Part shown: positions 17,169 to 25,316 of the stretch, in pieces
How the letters are laid out: each line of letters starts with the position of its first letter
Position numbering within the stretch: the first letter of the stretch is position 1
Origin: Sipunculus nudus
Taxonomy: Eukaryota > Annelida > Sipuncula > Golfingiida > Sipunculidae
Direction: 5' to 3'
Assembly (NCBI GenBank): GCA_026874595.1
Contig: JAPPUL010000089.1
Location: forward strand, 370,001 to 434,000
Length of the DNA: 64,000 bases
Made by a program: the position numbers and the translations under genes
Notes under the pieces: model-generated
Seen by the model: the letters and a program-made list of their open reading frames with translations, nothing else
Told to the model about the DNA's origin: nothing
The model's database searches: none

Positions 17169-18824
17169 CTACCACGATATAAACCTTTTCGGAGGCTCAT
17201 AAAGACCTTTTGAGCTTATAACCAAGTCTTTTATACTGCGGGCTGATAGTAAATTACGGTTTGCAAGCCTTTTGTCTATACCAAGATCTTCTGGCGTTTG
17301 TATCACCTTGCGTTTTCTAAGCTTTTCGTACATCGCTTTGTCTTTATTAAGTCCAACCTCCGTAAATCCTGCCACTCCTCGTATCGCTTGTTCTACCTCA
17401 TTTTTGGTCTCGCACAAAAGCAAGTTCGCAAGTCCTTCCTCTGTCACTATATGTGTTAAATCTTCTCCGTATATCATCACTGGCGGAATTTCAAGATTAA
17501 GATGTTTAGCTAAATCCCATGCATCAAGACGCTTGACAAACACTTCCTCCATATCGCCTCGGAAGGTCTCAACAAGCTGTACAACCAACTTCCTTCCTCG
17601 TGGCATCGTGTTTGATTTGTTTTTTACCTCTTTTCCCGCTTTAAGCCAGGTTTTTGTTATATGACGTCTTCCTTTACTGTCTGATCCAAGATTTGGAGCA
17701 CCTCCAAAGCCTGCTATCCTGTCTAATGTCGCGGTTGAACTGTTGCCTTCTAAATCAATTTGGAGCGTTGAGCCTATAAACATATCGCATGCATACATGC
17801 CGGCTGTTTGAGCAAAGGCTCGGTTTGAACGCATGCTACCATCTGGGCCTGTAAAAAATATATCTTGGTTTGCTTCTATGTATTTGTCCATTCCAACTTC
17901 TGAGCCAAAGGAATATATTGTTTTGGCAAACCCTGCTTCTATGGCAGGAATCATTGTCGGATGGGGGTTTAGAGCCCAGTTTAGGCAAATCTTATCTTTA
18001 AGGTTTAAAGACTTTGCGTATGTTGGTAAGAGTAATTCAATTGCCGCTGTATTAAATCCTATACCATGATTAAGCGTTTTAACCTCATATTCTGCGTATA
18101 TCCCTTTTAGAGCTATCATAGCTATTAATATCTGTACATCCGTTATTAGAGCAGGGTCGCGGGTAAATAAGGGTTCTATTACATTTGCTTGGGGACTTAG
18201 TACAACGAAGTCTATCCAGTCTGAGGGAATATCAACTCTTGGCAACTCATCTACGATTTCATTAACCTGAGCAAGGACTATACCTAATTTAAAAGCTGTT
18301 GCCTCGACTATTAAAGGAGTATCTTCTGTATTAGGACCTGTATATAAATTTCCTTTTCTATCGGCTGCTTGGGCGGCAATTAGACTCACATTTGGTGTTA
18401 GGTCTATAAAATATCTTCCATAAAGCTCAAGGTAGGTATGTATGTCGCCTATTTGTATTTTATTATTTGCAACAAGTCTTGCAAGTCTTGCTCCTTGTGG
18501 GCCTGAGTAGGCAAAGTCTACTTTTTTAGCTATTCCTTTTTCAAATAGATCTAGATGTTCTGCAAGCGCTAATACAGATTGTACCATATGTAAATTGTTT
18601 ATTATCTTAGGATTTACCTGTACAAGGCTTTTTGCAAGGAAATTTGCTTGCTTTTGGTTGTTACCCTCAAGGCATACTTTATCATAAGGATTTATTATTA
18701 TTTCTAGCAGCTTTACAATGTCTTGTGATTTCACAAACTTAGCATCTTCTATTAGGCTTGATGCTTTATTTAGTTTCTTTAACTTTTCTTTTTTACTTTT
18801 ATCTTTAACCTGGTAATTAAACAT
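17169..18824 (-). CDS. mdcA: Malonate decarboxylase alpha subunit (ACP transferase)
   Basis: Transfers the carrier from acetyl to malonyl (acetyl-S-ACP:malonate ACP transferase), so substrate malonate is activated without free CoA. It is a CoA-transferase-like protein of 551 residues, the normal family length. The N-terminal part contains DKVCLEGNNQKQANFLAKSL and FAYSGPQGARLARLV, the middle RDPALITDVQI and LNHGIGFNTAAIELLLPTYA, and the C-terminal GFGGAPNLGSDSKGRRH matches the glycine loop of MdcA. The ATG overlaps the dctM stop as TAATG, which implies that transporter and enzyme are made together. Confidence 0.93.
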   Translation of the reverse strand: MFNYQVKDKSKKEKLKKLNKASSLIEDAKFVKSQDIVKLLEIIINPYDKVCLEGNNQKQANFLAKSLVQVNPKIINNLHMVQSVLALAEHLDLFEKGIAKKVDFAYSGPQGARLARLVANNKIQIGDIHTYLELYGRYFIDLTPNVSLIAAQAADRKGNLYTGPNTEDTPLIVEATAFKLGIVLAQVNEIVDELPRVDIPSDWIDFVVLSPQANVIEPLFTRDPALITDVQILIAMIALKGIYAEYEVKTLNHGIGFNTAAIELLLPTYAKSLNLKDKICLNWALNPHPTMIPAIEAGFAKTIYSFGSEVGMDKYIEANQDIFFTGPDGSMRSNRAFAQTAGMYACDMFIGSTLQIDLEGNSSTATLDRIAGFGGAPNLGSDSKGRRHITKTWLKAGKEVKNKSNTMPRGRKLVVQLVETFRGDMEEVFVKRLDAWDLAKHLNLEIPPVMIYGEDLTHIVTEEGLANLLLCETKNEVEQAIRGVAGFTEVGLNKDKAMYEKLRKRKVIQTPEDLGIDKRLANRNLLSARSIKDLVISSKGLYEPPKRFISW

Positions 18825-20146
18825 TATTTTTCAATACCTATAAGCAAGTCCGGTAGGAAAGTAACAAGCTCAGGGAATATTGACATTATAACGATAGCAA
18901 GTACCATACACACCACATATGGCAAGGAGCCAACTAGTATCGTTTTTAAGTTTATATCCGGGGCGATACCGTTAATTACATACAAGTTAAGTCCTACAGG
19001 AGGCGTTATAAGCCCTATTTCCATATTGACTGTAAGTATCACCGCAAACCAATACGGATCAAATCCTGCCGATACAACAATTGGATATAATATAGGTGCT
19101 GCCATCAAGATTACTGCAACAGGAGGTAAGAAAAGGCCTGCAACTAGCAAGAAGATATTTATTGAGAACATTAAAGTCCACGGGCTAACATCCATTTTTG
19201 CTATCCATTCCGCTATGGATTGGGTTATAAATAAACTTGATAACATATAGGCAAAAACTCCCGCCGAACCTATTATAAATAAAATCATAACACTCTCTTT
19301 CGTTGAGTCTCTTAGTACCTTCCATAACAATTTTACATTGTATAGCTTGTATATTGTAATTGATGCTATTATGCAAAGCAAAGCACCCACTGCCGCAGTC
19401 TCAGATGGTGTTGCAACCCCGCCGTACAGGGCGTATAAAACTCCTATTATTATCAGTATGAATGGAAGTACTTTCGGTATTATCTGAAACTTTTCCTTCC
19501 AATTGTAACTTATACGTACGGTCTTTGTATTTAGTCTCCTGTTGCTAAACCATGTATAGAAAACTGACCATATCATAAATAATGTAACAAGCAATAAGCC
19601 TGGTACAACACCAGCTAAAAACAATCGACCTATCGATGTTTCTGTTGCTATCCCGTATACAATCATTGTTACAGAAGGGGGAATTAATATGCCAAGTGTG
19701 CCACCTGCTGCAATCGAGCCTGCAGCAACTCCATCAGGATAGCCCCGTTGGCGCATCTCGGGTATCCCCATCTTCCCTATTGCTGCGCATGTTGCCGGTG
19801 AGGAACCTGATAATGCCGAGAATAATGCACACGCTCCTAAATTTGACACTACAAGCCCCCCAGGTACACGCGTTAACCAGCGCTCTATTGCTTCATATAA
19901 ATCTGAGCCTGCTTTAGTTGAGGAGATTGAGGCTCCCATTATTATAAACATTGGTATAGATAGTAATGCAAAATTGTCAAGCTTGCCAAATAGTAACTCC
20001 GGTAAAAGCTCAAGAGAAGAAAAACCATCGAATATTAATATGAATACTGTTGATACGACTAAAAGACCTATTGCAACCGAAATCCCAGAAAATAATACCA
20101 CTATTGTTATAAGCCCTACCAATATCCCAAGTACTAATGGATCCAC
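18824..20146 (-). CDS. dctM: TRAP transporter large permease (DctM)
   Basis: The large membrane subunit (440 residues) of a sodium-coupled tripartite C4-type transporter, with about 12 membrane segments. The family signatures are visible: LFDGFSSLELLPELLFG near the start, NLGACALFSALSGSSPATCA, GIPEMRQRGYP, AAGGTLGILIPPSVTMIVYG in the first half and LITPPVGLNLYVINGI in the second. It lies 3 bp after dctQ and overlaps the mdcA start. Because it is fused by overlap to the malonate decarboxylase genes, malonate is the likely cargo; that is inference, not shown by sequence. Confidence 0.93.
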   Translation of the reverse strand: MDPLVLGILVGLITIVVLFSGISVAIGLLVVSTVFILIFDGFSSLELLPELLFGKLDNFALLSIPMFIIMGASISSTKAGSDLYEAIERWLTRVPGGLVVSNLGACALFSALSGSSPATCAAIGKMGIPEMRQRGYPDGVAAGSIAAGGTLGILIPPSVTMIVYGIATETSIGRLFLAGVVPGLLLVTLFMIWSVFYTWFSNRRLNTKTVRISYNWKEKFQIIPKVLPFILIIIGVLYALYGGVATPSETAAVGALLCIIASITIYKLYNVKLLWKVLRDSTKESVMILFIIGSAGVFAYMLSSLFITQSIAEWIAKMDVSPWTLMFSINIFLLVAGLFLPPVAVILMAAPILYPIVVSAGFDPYWFAVILTVNMEIGLITPPVGLNLYVINGIAPDINLKTILVGSLPYVVCMVLAIVIMSIFPELVTFLPDLLIGIEK

Positions 20147-20149
20147 AAG

Positions 20150-20689
20150 CTAGTTCTCCTTGTTAGAAAAAGGTGTAAGTATATCTACAAGCAACTGTAA
20201 CAGGAAAAGCCCAAGCCCAACCGGAATTGATAAATAAGGTAACCAAAGCCGTACTCCCCATACTGTATCTGATCTCCAGCCCTCTTCTAAAGCTAGGGCA
20301 AATAACTCATAGCCATATACGAAGATTATCATTATGGATGCTATGCTAAGACCAAGCGTTATAAACGTTATCGCCTTTTTAACCGACTGAGATTTAACCA
20401 TTATAGGCAGCAAATCTACATTTACGTGTCCACGAAGCAGTTGGACATATGGCAAGCCTAGGAATGTTGCGCATATCATTAAATATGTTACAAACTCAGT
20501 TTGCCATATAGTAGATTCTGACAACACAAAACGTACCCATATCATCTGGCATGTAACAAGCACCGACAGCAATATCATAACTGCCGAAACCACACCAGAC
20601 AATTTAGACGCAAAATGGACATATCGTATAGCAAGCTCTTTGAGACTATAACGTTTTGATTCCATTATGGGACTCTTAGAGCTAATCAA
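20150..20689 (-). CDS. dctQ: TRAP transporter small permease (DctQ)
   Basis: The small membrane subunit of the TRAP transporter, with 179 residues and four membrane helices (about 30-50, 65-85, 105-128 and 150-170). The typical DctQ traits are visible: QMIWVRFVLSESTIWQTEF in helix 2, LPYVQLLRGHVNVDLLP between helices, and the final helix. The frame overlaps the end of dctP by 8 bp and ends 3 bp before dctM, so all three transporter genes are tightly coupled. Confidence 0.9.
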   Translation of the reverse strand: MISSKSPIMESKRYSLKELAIRYVHFASKLSGVVSAVMILLSVLVTCQMIWVRFVLSESTIWQTEFVTYLMICATFLGLPYVQLLRGHVNVDLLPIMVKSQSVKKAITFITLGLSIASIMIIFVYGYELFALALEEGWRSDTVWGVRLWLPYLSIPVGLGLFLLQLLVDILTPFSNKEN

Positions 20690-21659
20690 CTGATAATGCC
20701 ATGTCTAAAAGCTTTTTACCATTAGGGGTGTCTTTTACAAAGTCTATATATGAAGAGCGTTTTGCAACCTCACGCCATTTATTAAAGTCAGAAAGAGTCA
20801 TATTAGCTATCTTTACACCTGCTTTACGAAATCTATTTGCAGATTCTAAATCAGCTTTTTTAGCTTCTTTAAGATAATATTCTTGTGCCTTTTTAGCGCC
20901 TGCACGAAGTGCTCTTTGTTGTCTTTTGTTTAATCTGTTATAAACAGATTTATTTATCAAAAGTGGCTGATACATAAACCATAAAGCAACATCTGTTGCC
21001 GGAGTGTAGCAGGCTATCTGCTCATATAGTCTGTATGACACAAAGCTTGATGATGATGTATTTGCAGCATCAAGTACACCAGTTTGCATTGCACTGTATA
21101 TCTCAGATGATGGCATTGACGTAATTGAGGCGCCTGCTGCTTCTGTCATTCTTTCGAAGGATTTACCTGCTGCTCGAATCTTAAGACCTTTTACATCGTC
21201 TGGGCTTGTAATACATTTAGATTTGCCGCCAAATCCTCCTGCCAAATAGCCATGTACCAAAACTAATACATTATCTTTAGCCATAATCTTCTTAAGCTCA
21301 TTCATGAATGGTGAACTTGTTAGCCTTGCTGCGTGGTCATGATTTTTTACAAGACCGGGCATCAATGTGAGATTGTAAGCAGGTCTAAAGCCTGATGCAT
21401 AAGCCAAAGGCAATACAGTCATATCCAATCTGCCTCTGCTTAAAGGTCGGTATTGTTCTTTTGGCTTGAATAATGATTTTGAAGGATAGATCTTTATATT
21501 AAGTCCAACTCTTGCTCTTTTGACTTCATCTGCAACAATCTTAGCAACTTTATGCCGAACATCTTTTGTTGACCATTGATGTGATAATTTAAGGGTTTTT
21601 GCGCTTGCAAAAGAAGTTATACCTAAACTAAGCAAAAGAACTATTATACGAATTATCAT
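20682..21659 (-). CDS. dctP: TRAP transporter solute-binding protein (DctP)
   Basis: The periplasmic substrate-binding subunit (325 residues) of the transporter. A signal peptide of about 20 residues ends near ASA, followed by KTLKLSHQW, the usual first strand. The family ligand-loop region is visible in MPSSEIYSAMQTGVLDAAN, and KGLKIRAAGKSFERMTEAAGA contains the carboxylate-binding arginine common to DctP proteins. AGGAG lies 7 bases before the ATG. It is the first gene of the ten-gene transporter and malonate decarboxylase unit, and the promoter must lie in the adjacent 429-bp gap. Confidence 0.93.
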   Translation of the reverse strand: MIIRIIVLLLSLGITSFASAKTLKLSHQWSTKDVRHKVAKIVADEVKRARVGLNIKIYPSKSLFKPKEQYRPLSRGRLDMTVLPLAYASGFRPAYNLTLMPGLVKNHDHAARLTSSPFMNELKKIMAKDNVLVLVHGYLAGGFGGKSKCITSPDDVKGLKIRAAGKSFERMTEAAGASITSMPSSEIYSAMQTGVLDAANTSSSSFVSYRLYEQIACYTPATDVALWFMYQPLLINKSVYNRLNKRQQRALRAGAKKAQEYYLKEAKKADLESANRFRKAGVKIANMTLSDFNKWREVAKRSSYIDFVKDTPNGKKLLDMALSVD

Positions 21660-22088
21660 GATTTGACTCCTTTAAATTAAATGTATTATATGTGTATATT
21701 GTTAAATTCACTATGTGATTTATACATGTTTTATACAATAACTTATAAAGTATAATAAATAGTATAAAATATCTATAATAAAATAAAAATTATTTGGAAT
21801 AACTGTAATATGAAAGGCAAAATCTACGTAACTAAGGTAGCAACGTGACTAGTTAGAATGACGGTGAGGTTAGGGTTTTCTATTAAATAGTTTAGGCAGA
21901 CAATATTCTTAATTGTCTATCTTGTTTTTATTTGGTTTTTGTTTTAATATGGGTTAAAATGGGTTATACTTGATAGGGCTTGATACGTTGCTATTTGAGT
22001 TGATTTGGTTGGATGTATTTATTTTAGTGTTTAGTAAATTTTATTGTGATGCTTTTTGCTATAAAAATTTATGGAGGTTTAGTATATT
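21660..22088. other. 429-bp divergent intergenic region
   Basis: This gap separates dctP (minus) from the cyclophilin gene (plus) and must carry the promoters of both. The half next to dctP is almost pure AT, so I cannot pick one promoter with confidence. From about 21800 the plus strand becomes G-rich, which marks the right edge of the block with reversed composition. TAACTA/TAGTTA near 21829-21859 can pair as a small stem with a 17-base loop. GGAGG at 22073-22077 is the ribosome binding site of the cyclophilin gene. No open frame of interest is seen. Confidence 0.6.
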
Positions 22089-22658
22089 ATGTTCTCAAAT
22101 AAAAAGATATTCGTAACGGTATCTATAGTAACATTGGGGGTTTTAGTATTTATTATGAGTGTACATAGCGAAAATGGATATAGGTTTGCGGTAATTAGTA
22201 CTAACAAGGGAGATATAAGTGTGAAACTGGCTATAGAAGATGCACCGATAACTACGGCGAATTTTATAAAGCTAGTAGAAGAGGAGTTTTATAATAATAT
22301 AACTTTTCATAGGGTAGAAAAAGGTTTTGTAATACAAGGCGGTGACCCAAGAGGAGATGGGACAGGGGGATCAAGCCAGCCGATAGACCTTGAGATAAAG
22401 TGTAAAGATGGTAGGATGATAGTAGGTGAGACAGCTCCAAGTGACTGTGAACCTGTGCTAACTCATAAGAGAGGGGCATTATCTATGGCTCGTACGAATA
22501 ATCCAAATAGTGCAAGTAGTCAGTTTTTTATAACTCTTAATAACACGTATTTCTTAGATAAGAATTATGCAGTATTTGGTTATGTTACGGATGGAATGGA
22601 TGTTGTAGATAATATAGCCGTAGGCGACTTTATGAAAACAATTAAGTTGAAGGACTAA
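22089..22658 (+). CDS. Exported cyclophilin-type peptidyl-prolyl isomerase
   Basis: Speeds cis-trans isomerisation of proline bonds. An N-terminal hydrophobic segment (about residues 7-24) puts it in the periplasm or anchored to the inner membrane. The cyclophilin domain covers about residues 30-185, with TTANFIKLVEEEFYNNITFH, RVEKGFVIQGGDPRGDGTGG, RGALSMARTNNPNSASSQFF and YAVFGYVTDGMDVVDNI, so the active-site Arg, Phe and Gln are all present. GGAGG is spaced 11 bases from the ATG. Total length 189 residues is normal. It may help fold periplasmic or outer-membrane proteins. Confidence 0.93.
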   Translation: MFSNKKIFVTVSIVTLGVLVFIMSVHSENGYRFAVISTNKGDISVKLAIEDAPITTANFIKLVEEEFYNNITFHRVEKGFVIQGGDPRGDGTGGSSQPIDLEIKCKDGRMIVGETAPSDCEPVLTHKRGALSMARTNNPNSASSQFFITLNNTYFLDKNYAVFGYVTDGMDVVDNIAVGDFMKTIKLKD

Positions 22659-22685
22659 TCTTCATTAAATCTTCATTTTTTCATT

Positions 22686-23012
22686 TTAAAGAAGGGAATC
22701 TTTGTTTGCTTTTAGCTCGGCTTTAAGTTTTATAATGTCTTGGTCAATAACATCTAATTTATTTAATACTTTAATATATTTTGAATGTTGTATAGCTTCA
22801 AGTCGAGAGTGAATATTGGTTAATCTCTCCTTGAACTCTTCAAAATCATTTAACTTATTGCTCTTACTACTAATATCTAGAAGCGACAAAGCGGTATTAG
22901 AAAGTCTTGTTTTAATGTAAGTGTTTTTCTTTTTACGTATAAATAGGAATAAAGCGCTTAGGGCAAGTAGGATTATAAGAAAAAGCCAAATCCAGTTAAA
23001 AGACTCATTCAA
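22686..23012 (-). CDS. Small single-pass membrane protein
   Basis: A 108-residue protein with one N-terminal membrane helix (about residues 8-26, FLIILLALSALFLFIR) ending in a basic stop-transfer patch RKKKNTYIK, then a mostly helical, charged cytoplasmic part that may form a coiled coil (about 60-104). No family is recognised. It ends 27 bp from the convergent cyclophilin gene and is followed upstream by the DoxX gene on the same strand. Confidence 0.55.
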   Translation of the reverse strand: MNESFNWIWLFLIILLALSALFLFIRKKKNTYIKTRLSNTALSLLDISSKSNKLNDFEEFKERLTNIHSRLEAIQHSKYIKVLNKLDVIDQDIIKLKAELKANKDSLL

Positions 23013-23080
23013 AGAAGTATTCTCCGGGCATGCGATGTTCTCCAGCCATAAACGCTTTTTATAATTTTATAAATAAAAAG

Positions 23081-23476
23081 TTATTTTCGTTTGAAAAAAA
23101 TGTTATCAACAGATAAAGACCCAGCACCTATAAAAGAAAGACCAACAAAAACGATTAAAAGCTCAAGAGCATGTGAATAAGAATTAGGGCCTGCAACTGC
23201 AAATCCACCGCCGAGTGCCATATGAAAATATACAGCAACAGCCATATTAAAAGCAAGGACAAAAGAAGTAAGTTTAGTAAGAGCTCCTAAAAGCAAAAAT
23301 AACCCTCCGCCAAACTCTGTTATAGCAGCAAGTAAAGCAGCAATCTCGCCACCAGGTATCCCGGCTTTAGTTAGGCTTTGTGCAAAACCTTGTATGTTGT
23401 TAAACTTGGGAAAACCATGCATCATCATAGTAATGCCAAGACCAATTCTAATTACTAGTAAACCATAATTTGTCAT
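23081..23476 (-). CDS. DoxX family membrane protein
   Basis: A four-helix integral membrane protein of 131 residues. The family pattern is clear: LLVIRIGLGITMMMHGFPKF at the start, AALLAAITEFGGGLFLLLGA, LTKLTSFVLAFNMAVAVYFHM and a final helix followed by a basic tail. DoxX-type proteins are associated with redox or quinol-linked functions in some bacteria, but the role of this branch is not fixed. It is 69 bp upstream of the small membrane gene at 22686 and could be co-transcribed with it. Confidence 0.85.
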   Translation of the reverse strand: MTNYGLLVIRIGLGITMMMHGFPKFNNIQGFAQSLTKAGIPGGEIAALLAAITEFGGGLFLLLGALTKLTSFVLAFNMAVAVYFHMALGGGFAVAGPNSYSHALELLIVFVGLSFIGAGSLSVDNIFFKRK

Positions 23477-23613
23477 AATAAACTAATGTCCTCCAAAGAG
23501 ATGGATATTTTTAGGGAGAATATAACAAAATAAGTTTATCAAGTAAAGTAAAGAATATTAAAAGAATATTAATAATAGTTATTTATGCAAGGGATGTAAG
23601 TTCATGAAGGAAA

Positions 23614-24057
23614 CTAAAAATGCTTACATTCATAGTTTTTGTTATCTAGCCAATTTTTGATATCACGAGACAAACCTTTCCAAGAGTTTTTCTTATAAAA
23701 GATCTGGATATAAGACTTATCTTTGCCTGAGGATTTAATATCGATAAACATAAAGATTTTAGAGTTGGCAGAATTAGTCCAAGCAGATATTAGGGCCTGT
23801 TTTTTTTGCAGTATGACTTTGCCATCAACTCTTATATGTGGCGACTCAACGCATTTTTGAATCAAAGGGAATAATAATTTGTAAGAGTTGGTGTAAGACA
23901 TGTTAGAAAGGATTGTGTCTTTTTTTGAGTAGTTATTTTTAAGATGTAAAATAGTAGGCGAGCCACAAGATGTCAAATATAAGGTAGCGGTAACTAAAAG
24001 GAGTGTTAAAATCAGGCTAAAGCTGCCGGAGTGCTTACGTAATAATTTTTTTATCAT
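23614..24057 (-). CDS. Small lipoprotein
   Basis: A 147-residue lipoprotein when started at the ATG at 24057. The N-terminus MIKKLLRKHSGS, hydrophobic core and LTSC lipobox form a complete lipoprotein signal. The longer frame to 24126 adds 23 residues that look like a second hydrophobic leader and is less likely. The mature part has a single domain with strands ending SYIQIFYKKNSWKG and an acidic C-terminus. No family is recognised. The start lies inside the end of the 92-residue gene upstream (23-bp overlap). Confidence 0.55.
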   Translation of the reverse strand: MIKKLLRKHSGSFSLILTLLLVTATLYLTSCGSPTILHLKNNYSKKDTILSNMSYTNSYKLLFPLIQKCVESPHIRVDGKVILQKKQALISAWTNSANSKIFMFIDIKSSGKDKSYIQIFYKKNSWKGLSRDIKNWLDNKNYECKHF

Positions 24058-24313
24058 ATCTGAATAAAGATAATATCCATTTTTGTTTATGCCAAGCAAG
24101 ATGAGCAAAAGCATAAAATTCCTCATCGAAGTTATTAATTAAGTCAAAATCGCCATCAAGTATAATATAATTAACGTCGTCATTGTGTTTTAAAAGCTCT
24201 CTAATAAGGGTCAAAGCTCTTTCGTTTGGGTAGAAGGAACCGGAAATACTTTTGTAATCGATATGAATATATTCTAAGTCCCAATTGTTTGAGAAAGCAT
24301 CGAATTTAGCCAT
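24035..24313 (-). CDS. Hypothetical cytoplasmic protein (92 aa)
   Basis: A small soluble protein rich in aromatic and acidic residues, with an alternating pattern (LEYIHIDYKS, VNYIILDGDFDLI) that suggests a small alpha/beta fold. No family is recognised and no clear ribosome binding site precedes the ATG. Its 3' end overlaps the start of the lipoprotein gene, so the two are probably one unit. Confidence 0.45.
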   Translation of the reverse strand: MAKFDAFSNNWDLEYIHIDYKSISGSFYPNERALTLIRELLKHNDDVNYIILDGDFDLINNFDEEFYAFAHLAWHKQKWILSLFRYDKKIIT

Positions 24314-24498
24314 AATAAAACAATTTAATAGATTAAAGATAGGATAGGTATTAAAAAGCCAAAACTACTTAAAAACTTTTAAAGAATTTAATCTATTAAG
24401 CGAAGGAGTGCGTCCTAAGTGATATAGATTAGTAGCCATAATATTAGAAAAGAGATATACTTAAATGTAGTAGAGTATATAGAGGTTAAATGTCCTAG

Positions 24499-24684
24499 AT
24501 GTTACATGATGATGAGAAGCGAGAGAAAGTTTTAGAAGGGTTAAAAGCGAAGCGGATGAAAAATCGTGATGATAACGACGCATTTTTTGCTTCGCTTGAC
24601 GCAGCAGAGAGATTACTTTTGACAAATATCCATTTTGGAATATATAAAGTAAGTGAAAAAGACAAAGAGTTATTATCGATGTAA
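24499..24684 (+). CDS. Small charged protein (61 aa)
   Basis: A 61-codon frame with an in-frame stop just before the ATG and AGAGG about 13 bases upstream. The peptide is strongly charged at its start (DDEKREKVLEGLKAKRMKNR) and ends as a helical, more hydrophobic segment (AAERLLLTNIHFGIYKVSE). It has protein-like composition, but I do not recognise it. It lies next to the decayed minus-strand gene at 24706, with which it converges. Confidence 0.4.
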   Translation: MLHDDEKREKVLEGLKAKRMKNRDDNDAFFASLDAAERLLLTNIHFGIYKVSEKDKELLSM

Positions 24685-24705
24685 TACCTTGTGTTTTTTG
24701 GTTTA

Positions 24706-25106
24706 CTATCGAGTATCTATACATCCATTCTTCTCCTCATTCTTGCTCATTGCTGATTTAATAAGAGCATCTATAAATTCACCATGTCCAGAGTTTATAT
24801 AAGTCTATTGTTTTGTAAAAAGCCTTGGATACTCATCATTTTAACGGTACAAGTACCAGTTCTATCTTGTGTAGGCCATTGTTCATTGGGTAAAAACTGT
24901 TATGCTACAGTTATTCCTGTCATATTTCTACGATATTTTATATCTCCTTCTAGGAGAGCAGCAGAAGTCTTACAAGCATTATTATGCATATATGTTGCTT
25001 CATAGCAAAAGCTTTTGTTAGGATTTTCTTTTGTACCTTTGGCTTTGGTTTTATCATACTGCTTGTCTTAAAGAGTAAGCTCACATGCTCCTGCAGTAGA
25101 CGCGTC
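24706..25106 (-). pseudogene. Decayed cysteine-rich gene, two in-frame stops and a frameshift
   Basis: One minus-strand frame reads as protein in three segments separated by TAA at 25068-25070 and 24900-24902 and ending at TAA 24795-24797. The reading continues in another frame to TAG at 24706-24708. Protein-like pieces are ASTAGACELTL, NKSFCYEATYMHNNACKTSA, LPNEQWPTQDRTGTCTVKMM and SGHGEFIDALIKSAMSKNEE. Five or more cysteines spaced across it suggest a secreted, disulfide-bonded protein. No start or signal peptide is left at the 5' end. I do not recognise the family. The surrounding 600 bp hold no other gene. Confidence 0.6.
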
Positions 25107-25316
25107 ATTGCTCCTTTAATTATTAACTTATTAGTGTAATATATAATAGTTTAATATAACTTATAATTAGATAACTATATACATTTATATACATAATAAG
25201 CTTGCAATATAACACAATTTTTTTAAGGAAAAAAAATAATCATAACAAAAAATTATTATTAAAATAAAATGATAAAGTAAGTCAAAAAAATATATGTAAA
25301 AAGGGGAGCAAGGAAA
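25107..25316. other. AT-rich spacer upstream of the aldo/keto reductase
   Basis: About 210 bp, nearly all A and T, with the ribosome binding site AAGGA at the right end. The promoter for the reductase gene must be here, but the base composition gives too many equal candidates to choose one. The AAAGGAGC near 25112-25119 (minus) belongs to the decayed gene region. Confidence 0.4.

Noticed and set aside
21829-21875. Similarity of CTAAGGTAGC to a 23S rRNA segment
   Set aside because: Only about ten bases match and the flanking sequence does not fold or align as rRNA.
24795-25070. Recoding of internal stops in the cysteine-rich relic
   Set aside because: Both internal stops are TAA, which is not used for selenocysteine or pyrrolysine, and a frameshift is also needed.
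24953-25120. Minus-strand frame of about 52 codons with AAGGAG close to ATG
   Set aside because: It is in a different frame from the decayed cysteine-rich gene. The spacing of 2 bases is too short and the peptide lacks protein-like order.
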